61,912 bases of DNA, from positions 1 through 61,912 of the forward strand of contig NZ_JABUXQ010000013.1 in assembly GCF_014838735.1 (NCBI RefSeq), in the 5' to 3' direction. Under the pieces are notes generated by a model that was given only the letters and a program-made list of their open reading frames with translations, was not told where the DNA came from and did not search any database. This DNA comes from Limosilactobacillus portuensis. GTDB lineage: Bacteria; Bacillota; Bacilli; Lactobacillales; Lactobacillaceae. A program made the translations under genes and the position numbers. Numbering within the stretch: the first letter of the stretch is position 1; every line of letters begins with the position of its first letter. Positions 9,199-20,987 of the stretch are shown in pieces.

Positions 9199-9276
9199 GG
9201 ACTTGCTAGGGCTAGCAAACTCCTTCCTAGGCGTTTCCGCCTTTGTCAGGAGAAATTGCTAGCCTTCCGCAAGTCC
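9199..9276. repeat. 78-nt nested palindromic element
   Basis: Four consecutive stems nest in order. GGACTTGC (9199-9206) pairs with GCAAGTCC (9269-9276). GGCTAGCAA (9210-9218) pairs with TTGCTAGCC (9256-9264). CTCCT (9220-9224) pairs with AGGAG (9248-9252). AGGCG (9229-9233) pairs with CGCCT (9238-9242) over a TTTC loop. Its right arm reappears at 17475-17501, so it belongs to a dispersed family. It lacks a T-run and is not a typical terminator. Confidence 0.8.
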
Positions 9277-9299
9277 TTTGCTGGCTCACACTCTAATTT

Positions 9300-10415
9300 T
9301 TAATACGAATCAAACACGTGGCTTTGGAATTTATCGGAGCCGGAATTACGGTAAACAACGGCTTGCATTTCAGAACTAGATTGAATCTTGATATCAATTG
9401 GGATTCCGCTTGGCAAGTATTTTCTTGCGGCTCGTACAATGTATTGAGTAAAGCTGGTAATTTCAGTTTGACTGTAGAACTGTGTTGTAATGGTAATATG
9501 CATTCCAATCAATGAACTACCGTTGTATTGGGCTTGAGCAGTAACCCCACTTAAGTTAGGGAAGAAACTCTGAACCTGACTCTTAAAGTTAGAGAAGCTA
9601 TCGTTATCCGTTTGATCGGACTTGGTTTCTTGATCAGTTCCGTTAGCCTTTGGTAATACAGCAGTCCGGTAATCAAGCTTATGCCAACTGCTAATCTTGT
9701 TCCCATTATTCTTACTATAAGCAAAGAAGCTTCCACCAACTAAACTGTCATCTGGTGCCTGCTTATATAGAGCAATCACAATCGGAACATTCCGCAATTC
9801 TTTTTTCTTCCGCAACCGGGTTAAGACCTTTTGAGCAGCAATTTCACCCTGACGCTTAACCTCAGCATCGCTAATGTTCTTAGTATAGTTTGGTCCATCG
9901 GTCTTCTTCTGGTAATTATATTCGGAATTAATCCCAATCCCAATAGTAATACCGTGAAGTTTCATTGAATTACCGCTTTCCTGCATGTAATCCTGTTCTT
10001 CAATTTGTTGAATGTACTCTGGATTTGGATCACTCTTCTTCCCTTCAGCAGGGTTGAGGCCTTCCGGATTACTCTTACTCTTCCGTCCTAGCCAATTCTC
10101 AACTGTACTAGTATCAAGATACTGACCTTCCTGGAAGATATAATTTTTGGTTGAAAAAACCCGTTTTGATACTTGAGTTAAGCCACTTTCAAAACTTTTA
10201 AGGTTATAGGGATTACTATTTTGACTAACATTTACTCCCCGCGCTTTACTTGTCTTATAGTGACCGTCCTTAATAACTCCCTGATAAGTTCCACTTAGAG
10301 ATCCAGTAGTACTATAATCTTTTGATGACTTATGACCAAATCCGCATGAAGTCAAGACAAGCGTTGACATCAAGAGAGCAATCCCAACAGTCAATTTTTT
10401 CACTTTATTCTTCAA
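9300..10415 (-). CDS. camS: CamS family lipoprotein (sex pheromone precursor-like)
   Basis: The 371-residue secreted lipoprotein has a signal peptide with lipobox LTSC (Cys24) after a hydrophobic stretch at residues 8-22. The rest matches the CamS family, conserved next to ligA/pcrA in Firmicutes. In enterococci and staphylococci the signal peptide yields a pheromone, but the lipoprotein's own role is poorly known. The start is TTG behind GAAGGAGGAACAATAAACG. It follows ligA by three bases and is the last gene of pcrA-ligA-camS. Confidence 0.9.
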   Translation of the reverse strand: MKNKVKKLTVGIALLMSTLVLTSCGFGHKSSKDYSTTGSLSGTYQGVIKDGHYKTSKARGVNVSQNSNPYNLKSFESGLTQVSKRVFSTKNYIFQEGQYLDTSTVENWLGRKSKSNPEGLNPAEGKKSDPNPEYIQQIEEQDYMQESGNSMKLHGITIGIGINSEYNYQKKTDGPNYTKNISDAEVKRQGEIAAQKVLTRLRKKKELRNVPIVIALYKQAPDDSLVGGSFFAYSKNNGNKISSWHKLDYRTAVLPKANGTDQETKSDQTDNDSFSNFKSQVQSFFPNLSGVTAQAQYNGSSLIGMHITITTQFYSQTEITSFTQYIVRAARKYLPSGIPIDIKIQSSSEMQAVVYRNSGSDKFQSHVFDSY

Positions 10416-10418
10416 CGT

Positions 10419-12476
<2,058 letters not shown>

Positions 12477-12480
12477 TTAA

Positions 12481-14766
12481 TTAATCAGTAACCTTCTTAA
12501 TAGGAGCAAAACTAGCTAACAGCCGCTTAACTCCCTGTTGAGGGAAGGCAATGTCAAGTTCCTTATCGTTACCGTTTCCGCTAACTTTAACAACAGTTCC
12601 TTCGCCCCACTTCTTATGGGTCACCTTATCACCAGTCTTCCAGGAAACTTGATCAGCTCCTGTTCCAGTATTAGTTACTGGCTTTACTCGCTTCCCCGCA
12701 CTTCGGTATTGGCGACGTTGCTTCTGTTCTCGATAAGTAGTTGCAGTAGCAGCCTCACCACCGAATGGTAATTTTTGTCCCCCAAGACGATCAGCAGGTT
12801 GGTCATTTTCAAACTTAAGTAAGTCGGGATTAATTTCTTCTACAAACCGAGATGGCTGATTTCGCTGAATTCGTCCGTAAAGAAGTCGCGAAAAGGCATT
12901 TGTCAGGTAAAGCTTTTTCTTTGCCCGGGTAATACCAACATATGCAAGCCGTCGCTCTTCTTCCAGCTCATCATCTTCCAAAATTGCTCGGGAAAGTGGG
13001 AAAATTCCTTCTTCCATCCCCACAAGAAAGACTACCGGGAATTCCAGTCCCTTAGCAGCATGAAGAGTCATTAACGTCACTGCTGGTGCCTGTTCGTCAA
13101 CGTCATCCTGATCGGAAACCAGTGCAAGATCAGCAAGGAAGTTGGTAATCTTTTGAATATTATTATCATCGTCATCCTTATGCTGTTCGTCATATTCTTG
13201 GGTAACGGATTTAAATTCATCGAGGTTTTCACGTCGAGCTTGTGCTTCAAGACTTTTATCCTGTTCAAGCGCTTTATTGTACCCACTCTTATCCAAGATT
13301 TCTTCCGTTAAATCAGTTAAGTTTAGAAATTCCGCTTGCTTAGTTAGGTTACGCATTAACTGACCAAACTCATCAATTTTAACCCGCGTCCGTGCGGAAA
13401 TGTTATTGGCAATATCAACATTTTCGGCTGCTTCAAGAAGGGACCAATTATTATCATTGGCAAATTCTCGCAAATGATCAACACTGGTCATCCCAATTCC
13501 TCGCTTAGGGGTATTAACCACTCGTTCAAAACTCATTGAATCTTGAGGATTAACAATCAATGTCAAGTAAGCAAGAATATCCCTAATTTCTTTCCGGTCG
13601 TAGAATTTATGACCACCAACCATGGTATAAGGCACACTACTCTTTAAGAAAGTTTCTTCGATCATCCGTGATTGAGCGTTAGTACGATAAAGAATAGCAA
13701 AGTCGTTGTACTTGTAATTATTCTTTTCTCGCTCCTCCTTAATCTTAGAAACAATGAATTGAGCCTCGTCATGCTCATTTTGAGCTCGGTAGTAAGAAAT
13801 CTGATCTCCCTTGCCATTTTCTGTCCATAAATTCTTTTTCTTTCGGTAAACATTATTATCGATCACTTCATTAGCCGCATCCAAAATTGTCTGGGTTGAA
13901 CGATAATTTTGTTCCAGCATTACTGTATGTGCTTGTGGATAATCATGTTCAAAATTTAAAATATTATTCATGTTTGCACCACGCCAACCATAGATACTTT
14001 GGTCAGCATCCCCAACAACGCAAAGGTTCTTGTATCCCTGGGCAAGCATGTTAACTAATTTATACTGAGCATCATTGGTATCCTGGTATTCGTCAACATG
14101 GATGTAGTGGAACTTATCTTGATAAAATTCCAAAGTCTCTTGATCCTTTTCAAAGAGCTCAATTGTTTTCATAATCAAATCGTCAAAGTCTAAGGATTGA
14201 TTAGCCTCTAGTTCCCGTTGATAGAGCTTGTATGCACGAGCAACCATATTTTCAAACATGCTATTGGCTTCTTTTGAGTAGTCATCAGGAGTTTGTAATG
14301 CATTTTTCGCGTTAGAGATTGCACTAAGGATACTTCGAGGATCGAATTTTTTGGTATCAATATTTAATTCTGCACAAATCCGTTTCATCAATGTTCGTTG
14401 TTCACTGGTGTCAGCGATCGTAAAAGCCCGGTTATAACCCAGCTTTTCAATATCGCGTCGCAGGATCCGTACACAGAGGGCGTGAAATGTGGAAACCCAG
14501 ATGTCACGGGCACTTTCACCTAAAAGTTTACCAACACGTTCTTGCATTTCTCGTGCGGCCTTATTCGTAAAAGTAATCGCAAGAATGTTCCAAGGGAGCA
14601 CACCCTTTTCTTCAATCAGATATGCGATTCGATGGGTTAATACCCGAGTCTTTCCTGAACCAGCTCCAGCCATTACTAAGAGTGGTCCCTCTGTTGTTAA
14701 GACTGCTTCGGTTTGCTTATCATTCATGCCGTCTAAAAGTGCTTGACTATTCACGCCTATTTCCAT
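12481..14766 (-). CDS. pcrA: ATP-dependent DNA helicase PcrA
   Basis: This UvrD/Rep-type superfamily 1 helicase unwinds 3'-5' and acts in repair and clearing of conflicts. Walker A is GAGSGKT (34-40) and Walker B is DEYQDTN. Later motifs include WRGANMNNIL, YRTNAQSR, LMTLHAAKGLEFPVVFLVG and YVGITRAKKKLYL. The C-terminal Tudor-like domain (KVTHKKWGEGTVVKV) is present. The ATG at 14766 nearly touches its AGAGAGG. A GTG at 14754 (MNSQALLDG) is a plausible alternative start. An extended -10 lies upstream at 14792-14800. Confidence 0.96.
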   Translation of the reverse strand: MEIGVNSQALLDGMNDKQTEAVLTTEGPLLVMAGAGSGKTRVLTHRIAYLIEEKGVLPWNILAITFTNKAAREMQERVGKLLGESARDIWVSTFHALCVRILRRDIEKLGYNRAFTIADTSEQRTLMKRICAELNIDTKKFDPRSILSAISNAKNALQTPDDYSKEANSMFENMVARAYKLYQRELEANQSLDFDDLIMKTIELFEKDQETLEFYQDKFHYIHVDEYQDTNDAQYKLVNMLAQGYKNLCVVGDADQSIYGWRGANMNNILNFEHDYPQAHTVMLEQNYRSTQTILDAANEVIDNNVYRKKKNLWTENGKGDQISYYRAQNEHDEAQFIVSKIKEEREKNNYKYNDFAILYRTNAQSRMIEETFLKSSVPYTMVGGHKFYDRKEIRDILAYLTLIVNPQDSMSFERVVNTPKRGIGMTSVDHLREFANDNNWSLLEAAENVDIANNISARTRVKIDEFGQLMRNLTKQAEFLNLTDLTEEILDKSGYNKALEQDKSLEAQARRENLDEFKSVTQEYDEQHKDDDDNNIQKITNFLADLALVSDQDDVDEQAPAVTLMTLHAAKGLEFPVVFLVGMEEGIFPLSRAILEDDELEEERRLAYVGITRAKKKLYLTNAFSRLLYGRIQRNQPSRFVEEINPDLLKFENDQPADRLGGQKLPFGGEAATATTYREQKQRRQYRSAGKRVKPVTNTGTGADQVSWKTGDKVTHKKWGEGTVVKVSGNGNDKELDIAFPQQGVKRLLASFAPIKKVTD

Positions 14767-14791
14767 CCTCTCTAAATTTCAGTCGGCTCAT

Positions 14792-14800
14792 ATTATACCA
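14792..14800 (-). promoter_or_regulatory. Extended -10 promoter of pcrA-ligA-camS
   Basis: The minus strand reads TGGTATAAT, a perfect extended -10, about 25 bases before the pcrA start and downstream of the terminator at 14847-14891. Confidence 0.55.
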
Positions 14801-14846
14801 AATTTTCAACTTCTTTTGGCTACTTTCGAACATATGTTGCAAAAAT

Positions 14847-14891
14847 AAAACTGAGCCTAAGACTTTCCGTGAGCAGTCTCAGCTCAGTTTT
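14847..14891. terminator. Bidirectional terminator after the purK-like gene
   Basis: AAAACTGAGC (14847-14856) pairs with GCTCAGTTTT (14882-14891), and an inner AAGACT/AGTCT stem extends it. Both sides end in T-rich runs. It separates the xpt operon from pcrA. Confidence 0.85.
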
Positions 14892-14894
14892 TAT

Positions 14895-16064
14895 TTATTT
14901 TTCTTGCTCTTCGTTATCTGACGATGAATTGGGCAATGTTTTATTCCAAACCTCAGTATCATCAACCTGATTTTGTAAAGCATTCAGGTCGGTATCGCCA
15001 GTAACCCAAACAAAGCCAAGAATTCCTGCTGGATCATCTTTATCCGTATTATTAAAGAACCGGAACTTCCAATTATTCTTAAGGAGCCACTGACGACGAA
15101 TAGCAACAGCTTGGTAATTCCGAATAATCATTAATAACGCCGTCTGTAACTGTCTGATAACATGAAGCGGCATCCCAACACTTGCTCGCAACTGTTGTTC
15201 GTACTGATCCACATTTGTCGTGTTGTCATAGACATTGGCAATTGATGTTAGCCCTAATTCAATGTTCTTAACATATAGTGTTCCAGTTGAGGTCACATAA
15301 AAGTTAACCGAGAAAACACCAGTATATTGAAGTGAATCAGCAACGCTCTTAATAATACGGTGCATTTCTTGTAACATATCATCCGCAACTTCAGCAGGTG
15401 AAGCTACTGAAATTAATTGCCGGTCTTCGTTATATTCCAATTGCGCTAAGGGGAAGATTTCAACTTCGCCGTTAGCACAAGCAGCAGTTAGGGTATATTC
15501 TGCCGTGTGGTCGATCCATGATTCCAGTAAATAAGTTCCTGTATCAATAAAGTCCGCAGCTCTAGTAATGTCAGATTGACGCTTAATCATCATTGATTGT
15601 TCGCCAATTCCCCGTTGAATCGGCTTCAAAAGGGCCGGATAACCGATTGAATCGATTGATTGATAGACATCATCTAATCCGATAACGGTAACATAGGGAG
15701 CAATATTAATATTGATTTGATCCAAAAATGCGCGTTCCATTAACCGATCCTGAACAATCTCCAAGCCGTTAATTCCTTGTGGGATTGCTGCATATTGACC
15801 AAGAAAACGAATTACAGTTGAATCAATGTTCGGCGTTTGGTAAATAATAGCATCACAGGCTTCACCAAATTCGGTAAGTTTTTGCTTGTCATTATAAGCA
15901 CCATCAATTGTAAAGTCTGCCATTTTAGTGATTTCTGGTTGAGAATGATCAACATAGACACCAACATTGAATCCCGCTTTTTTAGCAGCTGCAATCATAG
16001 CTACTCCATTACGGTTAATTCCAATAATCCCTAAAGTACTCCCAGGAAAAATTGTATTACTCAT
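14895..16064 (-). CDS. PurK-like ATP-grasp protein with altered active site
   Basis: The 389-residue protein has the PurK (N5-carboxyaminoimidazole ribonucleotide synthase) layout: an N-terminal nucleotide-binding fold (LGIIGINRNG), an ATP-grasp domain and the closing segment DQYEQQLRASVGMPL. Key PurK motifs are eroded. The ATP-lid KTRxGGYDGKGQ is replaced by LLKPIQRGIGEQSMM. The metal/substrate motif NEIAPRPHNSGH is replaced by KNIELGLTSIANVY. The preceding acidic residue of the vEFF segment is Asn (VNFY). It lies outside any pur operon, 24 bases after xpt. It may bind a nucleotide without making N5-CAIR. The family call is good; catalytic PurK activity is doubtful. Confidence 0.8.
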   Translation of the reverse strand: MSNTIFPGSTLGIIGINRNGVAMIAAAKKAGFNVGVYVDHSQPEITKMADFTIDGAYNDKQKLTEFGEACDAIIYQTPNIDSTVIRFLGQYAAIPQGINGLEIVQDRLMERAFLDQININIAPYVTVIGLDDVYQSIDSIGYPALLKPIQRGIGEQSMMIKRQSDITRAADFIDTGTYLLESWIDHTAEYTLTAACANGEVEIFPLAQLEYNEDRQLISVASPAEVADDMLQEMHRIIKSVADSLQYTGVFSVNFYVTSTGTLYVKNIELGLTSIANVYDNTTNVDQYEQQLRASVGMPLHVIRQLQTALLMIIRNYQAVAIRRQWLLKNNWKFRFFNNTDKDDPAGILGFVWVTGDTDLNALQNQVDDTEVWNKTLPNSSSDNEEQEK

Positions 16065-16088
16065 TTAATTCTCCTCTCCACTTCATCA

Positions 16089-16682
<594 letters not shown>

Positions 16683-17312
16683 TTATTTATCATAATTATA
16701 TAACTTATACGTTTGAATGACTGAAATAAGCTTCTTAGCATAGTCTGGATCGGTAGCGTAGCCAGATTGCTGCAGAGCTTTTGCTGCCTCTTCATAATTA
16801 GCAGCCTTAACAACTCGATCATAATTCTGCCGATTCATATCAGTTCCCTGAAGCATTAGCCGGGTATGATCCTTAATCGATTCATCCCAACTACTATAAA
16901 CACGAAAACGGTCCTTAATGACAATCCATTTACCACCAGTATATTCTTTAGTTGTCATAACTTTTGAATTAGCACCAGTTCCCTTAATTCCGAAAAGATT
17001 ATGATACTGAGTAGCTAATTTACTGGTACCCCAATTAGATTCAAGGATCGCCTGAGCAATCGTAATTGACGCATAAACATGATATGTGTTCTGCATTGCT
17101 TGAGCCTCTGGAGCTACCTGCTTAATAAACAACTCTTTAGCTTCACGGTCCCGTTTCAATGCAGCCTGTTCGATGCGTTGTTGGTTCCATATTCGGTAAA
17201 AGTGATGACCAACGTAGACGCCTAGGAACAATATAACAATAACCAATAGCCACACAAAAATGCTTCCCTGTGATCTTTTCTTCCTCGTTCTTCTCCGCCG
17301 CCGTTTTGCCAA
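16683..17312 (-). CDS. Membrane-anchored GH73 glucosaminidase (autolysin)
   Basis: The 209-residue enzyme probably hydrolyses the glycan strand of peptidoglycan. A very basic N-terminus is followed by one membrane segment (about residues 18-38), so the enzyme faces outside. The catalytic region contains AQAILESNWGTSKLATQYHN, with Glu91 as the likely acid, plus NLFGIKG. No cell-wall repeats follow. The start is TTG behind AAGGGAGGCATAGCTT. It leads the operon with xpt and the PurK-like gene; no functional link to purines is obvious. Confidence 0.85.
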   Translation of the reverse strand: MAKRRRRRTRKKRSQGSIFVWLLVIVILFLGVYVGHHFYRIWNQQRIEQAALKRDREAKELFIKQVAPEAQAMQNTYHVYASITIAQAILESNWGTSKLATQYHNLFGIKGTGANSKVMTTKEYTGGKWIVIKDRFRVYSSWDESIKDHTRLMLQGTDMNRQNYDRVVKAANYEEAAKALQQSGYATDPDYAKKLISVIQTYKLYNYDK

Positions 17313-17348
17313 AAGCTATGCCTCCCTTATTTTCACTACTAACTATTG

Positions 17349-17357
17349 ATTGTAGCA
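17349..17357 (-). promoter_or_regulatory. Extended -10 promoter of the glucosaminidase-xpt operon
   Basis: The minus strand reads TGCTACAAT, about 37 bases before the TTG start. No clear -35 is visible. Confidence 0.4.
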
Positions 17358-17412
17358 AAATAAGTCTTGTTTGGGAGAATATTTTAGTATTTTAAATTTA
17401 AAAATAAGAAAA

Positions 17413-17434
17413 GGGCTGGAATTTTATCCAACCC
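17413..17434 (-). terminator. Terminator after butA
   Basis: GGGTTGGA/TCCAGCCC (one G-U pair) with a TAAAAT loop is followed by TTTTCTTATTTTT on the minus strand. Confidence 0.75.
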
Positions 17435-17474
17435 CCGTTAGTTAATATGATTGAAATTTGCTCCTCAAAAACTC

Positions 17475-17501
17475 GCTAGTCTTCCGCAAATTCTTCACTG
17501 G
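17475..17501. repeat. Solo arm of the 9199-9276 palindrome family
   Basis: It matches 9258-9284 at 22 of 27 bases, and all five differences are transitions. It lies in the 3' region of butA, between the stop codon and the terminator, without the partner arm. Confidence 0.6.
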
Positions 17502-17517
17502 GTTACGATCACTCATT

Positions 17518-18294
<777 letters not shown>

Positions 18295-18310
18295 TTAGCC
18301 TCCTTATATT

Positions 18311-18325
18311 AGTAAGCGGTTACAA
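18311..18325 (-). promoter_or_regulatory. cre site (CcpA operator) of butA
   Basis: The minus strand reads TTGTAACCGCTTACT, which satisfies WTGNAANCGNWNNCW at every position. It lies 7 bases downstream of the -10 (18333-18338), over the predicted start of transcription. Confidence 0.75.
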
Positions 18326-18332
18326 CAACTAT

Positions 18333-18338
18333 ATTATA
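18333..18338 (-). promoter_or_regulatory. -10 element of butA
   Basis: A perfect TATAAT on the minus strand lies about 42 bases before the ATG. The -35 (TTTTAT at 17-base spacing) is weak. Confidence 0.5.
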
Positions 18339-18384
18339 CGTCTTTTAAATTAAAGATAAAAGAAATACGATTGTGTATGTGTAT

Positions 18385-18421
18385 AAAAAAAGAAGTTGGA
18401 CAAAAATCCAACTTCTTTTTT
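18385..18421. terminator. Terminator of the rplM-rpsI end
   Basis: AAAAAAGAAGTTGGA pairs perfectly with TCCAACTTCTTTTTT around CAAAAA. It works in both directions and ends the ribosomal superoperon after rpsI. Confidence 0.9.
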
Positions 18422-18440
18422 GGAAGCGATAAATCGAATA

Positions 18441-18842
18441 TTAACGCTTACTAAATTGAGCAGCCTTACGAGCCTTCTTAAGACCTGGCTTACGACGTTC
18501 CTTCATACGAGGGTCACGAGTCAAGAGACCGGCCTTCTTCAAAGCGTCACGGAAGTCAGGGTCAACTGCGAGTAATGCACGGGCGATACCGTGACGTACT
18601 GCACCAGCTTGACCAGAGAAACCACCACCATTAACGTTAGCTAAAACATCGTATTGACCGTCAGTCTTAGTAACGTTAAATGGTTGGTTAACAATAGCAC
18701 GTAAGTTGGCAAATGGAATGTAGTCTTCAATTGCCTTGCCGTTCATTGTAATCTTACCAGAACCTGGTACTAAGCGAACACGCGCAGTAGTGTCTTTACG
18801 CCGACCAGTACCACTGTATTGAACTTGTTGAGCCAATTCCAT
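18441..18842 (-). CDS. rpsI: 30S ribosomal protein S9
   Basis: S9 (133 residues) reaches the P-site tRNA through its C-terminal tail, which here ends [12 protein letters not shown] with the conserved terminal Lys-Arg. The N-terminal [19 protein letters not shown] is typical. It lies 7 bases after rplM and is terminated by the hairpin at 18385-18421. Confidence 0.98.
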   Translation of the reverse strand: MELAQQVQYSGTGRRKDTTARVRLVPGSGKITMNGKAIEDYIPFANLRAIVNQPFNVTKTDGQYDVLANVNGGGFSGQAGAVRHGIARALLAVDPDFRDALKKAGLLTRDPRMKERRKPGLKKARKAAQFSKR

Positions 18843-18849
18843 TCCCTCC

Positions 18850-19293
18850 TTAAATTAAGTTAGTAATATCGAGTGCTTCAGGCTTTTGTGCTGCATGACT
18901 GTGATCTTCACCAGCGTATACATGAAGCTTTAAGCCCATCTTACGACCAAGAGAATTGTGTGGAAGCATACCCTTGATTGAGTGTTCCAATAACTTCTCA
19001 GGTTCCTTAGCACGGAAGTCACCAGCAGTCCGTTGCTTCAAACCACCAGCGTAGTCTGAGTGACGGTAGTAAATCTTGTCAGTAGCTTTCTTACCAGTTA
19101 ACTTAACTTGCGCAGCGTTGATAACAATAACATTGTCACCAGTATCAACGTGTGGAGTGTATGTTGGCTTGTTCTTACCACGCAAAATTGATGCGACGAC
19201 AGCAGAAAGACGACCCATTGGGACATCCTTTGCATCGACAACGTACCACTTGCGATCAACTTCACCAGGTTTTGCGATGTATGTCGTTCTCAC
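18850..19293 (-). CDS. rplM: 50S ribosomal protein L13
   Basis: L13 is an early 50S assembly protein. The frame is open to an ATG at 19368, but the extra 25 residues have no counterpart in the family. The GTG at 19293 sits behind GGAGGACTTAATC and gives [20 protein letters not shown], the normal start (147 residues). The gene follows truA by 105 bases; that spacer may carry a promoter or leader, but I could not define one. Confidence 0.96.
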   Translation of the reverse strand: MRTTYIAKPGEVDRKWYVVDAKDVPMGRLSAVVASILRGKNKPTYTPHVDTGDNVIVINAAQVKLTGKKATDKIYYRHSDYAGGLKQRTAGDFRAKEPEKLLEHSIKGMLPHNSLGRKMGLKLHVYAGEDHSHAAQKPEALDITNLI

Positions 19294-19398
19294 GATTAAG
19301 TCCTCCAATTTTGTTTTTCTTTTACATATAATAGTGTACCGAGTTATTAGATGGAAAAGAAATACCAAGTGCTAGTATACCTTGTTACAACCACTTCG

Positions 19399-20169
19399 TC
19401 AATCACTTTCCCGATCATTCCCGTAATCTACTGAAACTAAATATAGGCCGCTTGCGGGAGCAGTCATCCGAGCTTGTGTCCGATCTTTAGCTGCTAATAC
19501 ACGTTTAACATCATCAACAGGTCGTTGCTTACTGCCTATTTCTAAAAGGAAAGCCACCATAATGCGAATTTGATTATAGAGAAAACCATTCCCAGTAAAA
19601 TCAAAAACAACCTCATTTCGCAGTTCATCTCGTTTAATGTCTATTTTATAAACAGTTCGGACGTTGCTTTTAGCTTGACTCCCTGAGGCTACAAAACTAG
19701 TAAAATCATGCTCGCCAATAAAGTCTTTAGCGGCTTTTCGCATTAACGTTAAATCCAATGGATATTTAAAATGTGCTGTATAGTTTCGCTTAAAGGGATT
19801 AACAAATTCTCCTTGATCCACTCGGTAACGATAAGTTTTATTATGAGCACTATACCGGGCATGAAAATCGTTATCTACTAATTCTGCTTTTTTTATCAGA
19901 ATATCAAGCGGCAAAATACTATTTAATGCCTTGCGCATTGATTCATTACTCAGGTGGTATGGAATATCAAAATGCGCAACCTGATTTAAGGCATGAACCC
20001 CAGCATCAGTTCTCCCTGATCCAATTACTGGAATTTCAGGGATTGGATGCTTAGCAATCTTGTTAACCGCATTTTTTAAAACCTGCTCTACCGTTCTCTT
20101 ATGCGGCTGAATTTGAAAGCCGGAAAAATTTGATCCATCGTAAGCAAATGTTATTTTGTAACGATACAC
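19399..20169 (-). CDS. truA: tRNA pseudouridine synthase A
   Basis: TruA makes pseudouridine at tRNA positions 38-40. The catalytic Asp55 is in GSGRTDAGVHA; 256 residues is standard. The start is GTG behind GAGGAGAGTTTTTATT. It lies 17 bases after ecfT in the ecfA1-ecfA2-ecfT-truA-rplM-rpsI order usual in Lactobacillales. Confidence 0.96.
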   Translation of the reverse strand: MYRYKITFAYDGSNFSGFQIQPHKRTVEQVLKNAVNKIAKHPIPEIPVIGSGRTDAGVHALNQVAHFDIPYHLSNESMRKALNSILPLDILIKKAELVDNDFHARYSAHNKTYRYRVDQGEFVNPFKRNYTAHFKYPLDLTLMRKAAKDFIGEHDFTSFVASGSQAKSNVRTVYKIDIKRDELRNEVVFDFTGNGFLYNQIRIMVAFLLEIGSKQRPVDDVKRVLAAKDRTQARMTAPASGLYLVSVDYGNDRESD

Positions 20170-20186
20170 AATAAAAACTCTCCTCG

Positions 20187-20987
20187 CTAAATTAAGTTTA
20201 AAATTTCAATTCCAACATCAGCCATAAGCATCAATAATAATGCAACGGTATCTCCTTTGTGCCAGGATAACTGACGATATTGAGTTCGTGGACGCTCTAA
20301 TGAATATCCCCGCGCTTCCATTGCCGTTGCTAAGTCTTCCGAATGCTGAAACGAATTTACAAATAATGGGATAATAATTGGAATAAGGTGCTTTAGCCTC
20401 GTTATTAAGTTTCCTTGGTGGAAATCCATTCCCCGTGACCGCTGAGCATTCATAATTATCTTAATATCTGCCATAATTGTCGGAACAAATCTTAATGCAA
20501 TTGATAACATCAGGGAAATCTTATCTACCGGAACTCTTAACCATTTTAACGGAAAAATTAACCAGGAAAATGCTCCAGCTAACTGCAGAGTTGGCGTGGT
20601 TACCGTGAGGATCGTGGATGCTGTAATAATTACCGTAAACCGATAAAAGATTAAAAATGCATTCTTTATTCCGTCACTTGTTATCGAAATCCAGCCATAA
20701 TGCCAATACATCTGACCGCCGCTACTGAATAGGACCTGTAGACAAACAGTTATTAGGATCACAATTAAAAATGGCTTTATCCCTGTCCAATACATCCGAA
20801 GAGGAACCCGGCTTATAATCAGCGTAATTAGCAAAACAAATGATATCCAAATCGCTGGCCATAAATGATTAGCAAAAAAAACACTGATAACATACCAAAT
20901 ACAAAGAATTAATTTAGTCCGGGCATCTAAACGATGAATTGGTGAATTTAGCGGAACATAGCTTCCAAAGACAACCATGTTACCCAT
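20187..20987 (-). CDS. ecfT: ECF transporter transmembrane component EcfT
   Basis: EcfT is the scaffold membrane subunit that links the ATPases EcfA1/A2 to exchangeable S components for vitamins and metals (group II ECF). It has several hydrophobic helices and the coupling motifs around AQRSRGMDF and EARGYSLERPRTQYR. The frame is open to 21002, but the ATG at 20987 has a good GGGGGAA site inside the ecfA2 end and gives MGNMVVFGSYVPLNSPIHRLD. It overlaps ecfA2 by 8 bases, so translation is coupled. No S component is encoded nearby. Confidence 0.94.
   Translation of the reverse strand: MGNMVVFGSYVPLNSPIHRLDARTKLILCIWYVISVFFANHLWPAIWISFVLLITLIISRVPLRMYWTGIKPFLIVILITVCLQVLFSSGGQMYWHYGWISITSDGIKNAFLIFYRFTVIITASTILTVTTPTLQLAGAFSWLIFPLKWLRVPVDKISLMLSIALRFVPTIMADIKIIMNAQRSRGMDFHQGNLITRLKHLIPIIIPLFVNSFQHSEDLATAMEARGYSLERPRTQYRQLSWHKGDTVALLLMLMADVGIEILNLI

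Larger units (their letters stand above)
8907..9299. other. camS-gatC intergenic region rich in repeats and hairpins
   Basis: This 393-base gap has no gene. From gatC outward it holds a probable gatC promoter, a terminator hairpin (9025-9074), two 22-base direct repeats (9124-9145 and 9172-9193), a repeated 13-mer AAATGTGTTCGCC (9089-9101 and 9184-9196) and a 78-nt nested palindrome (9199-9276). Confidence 0.75.
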
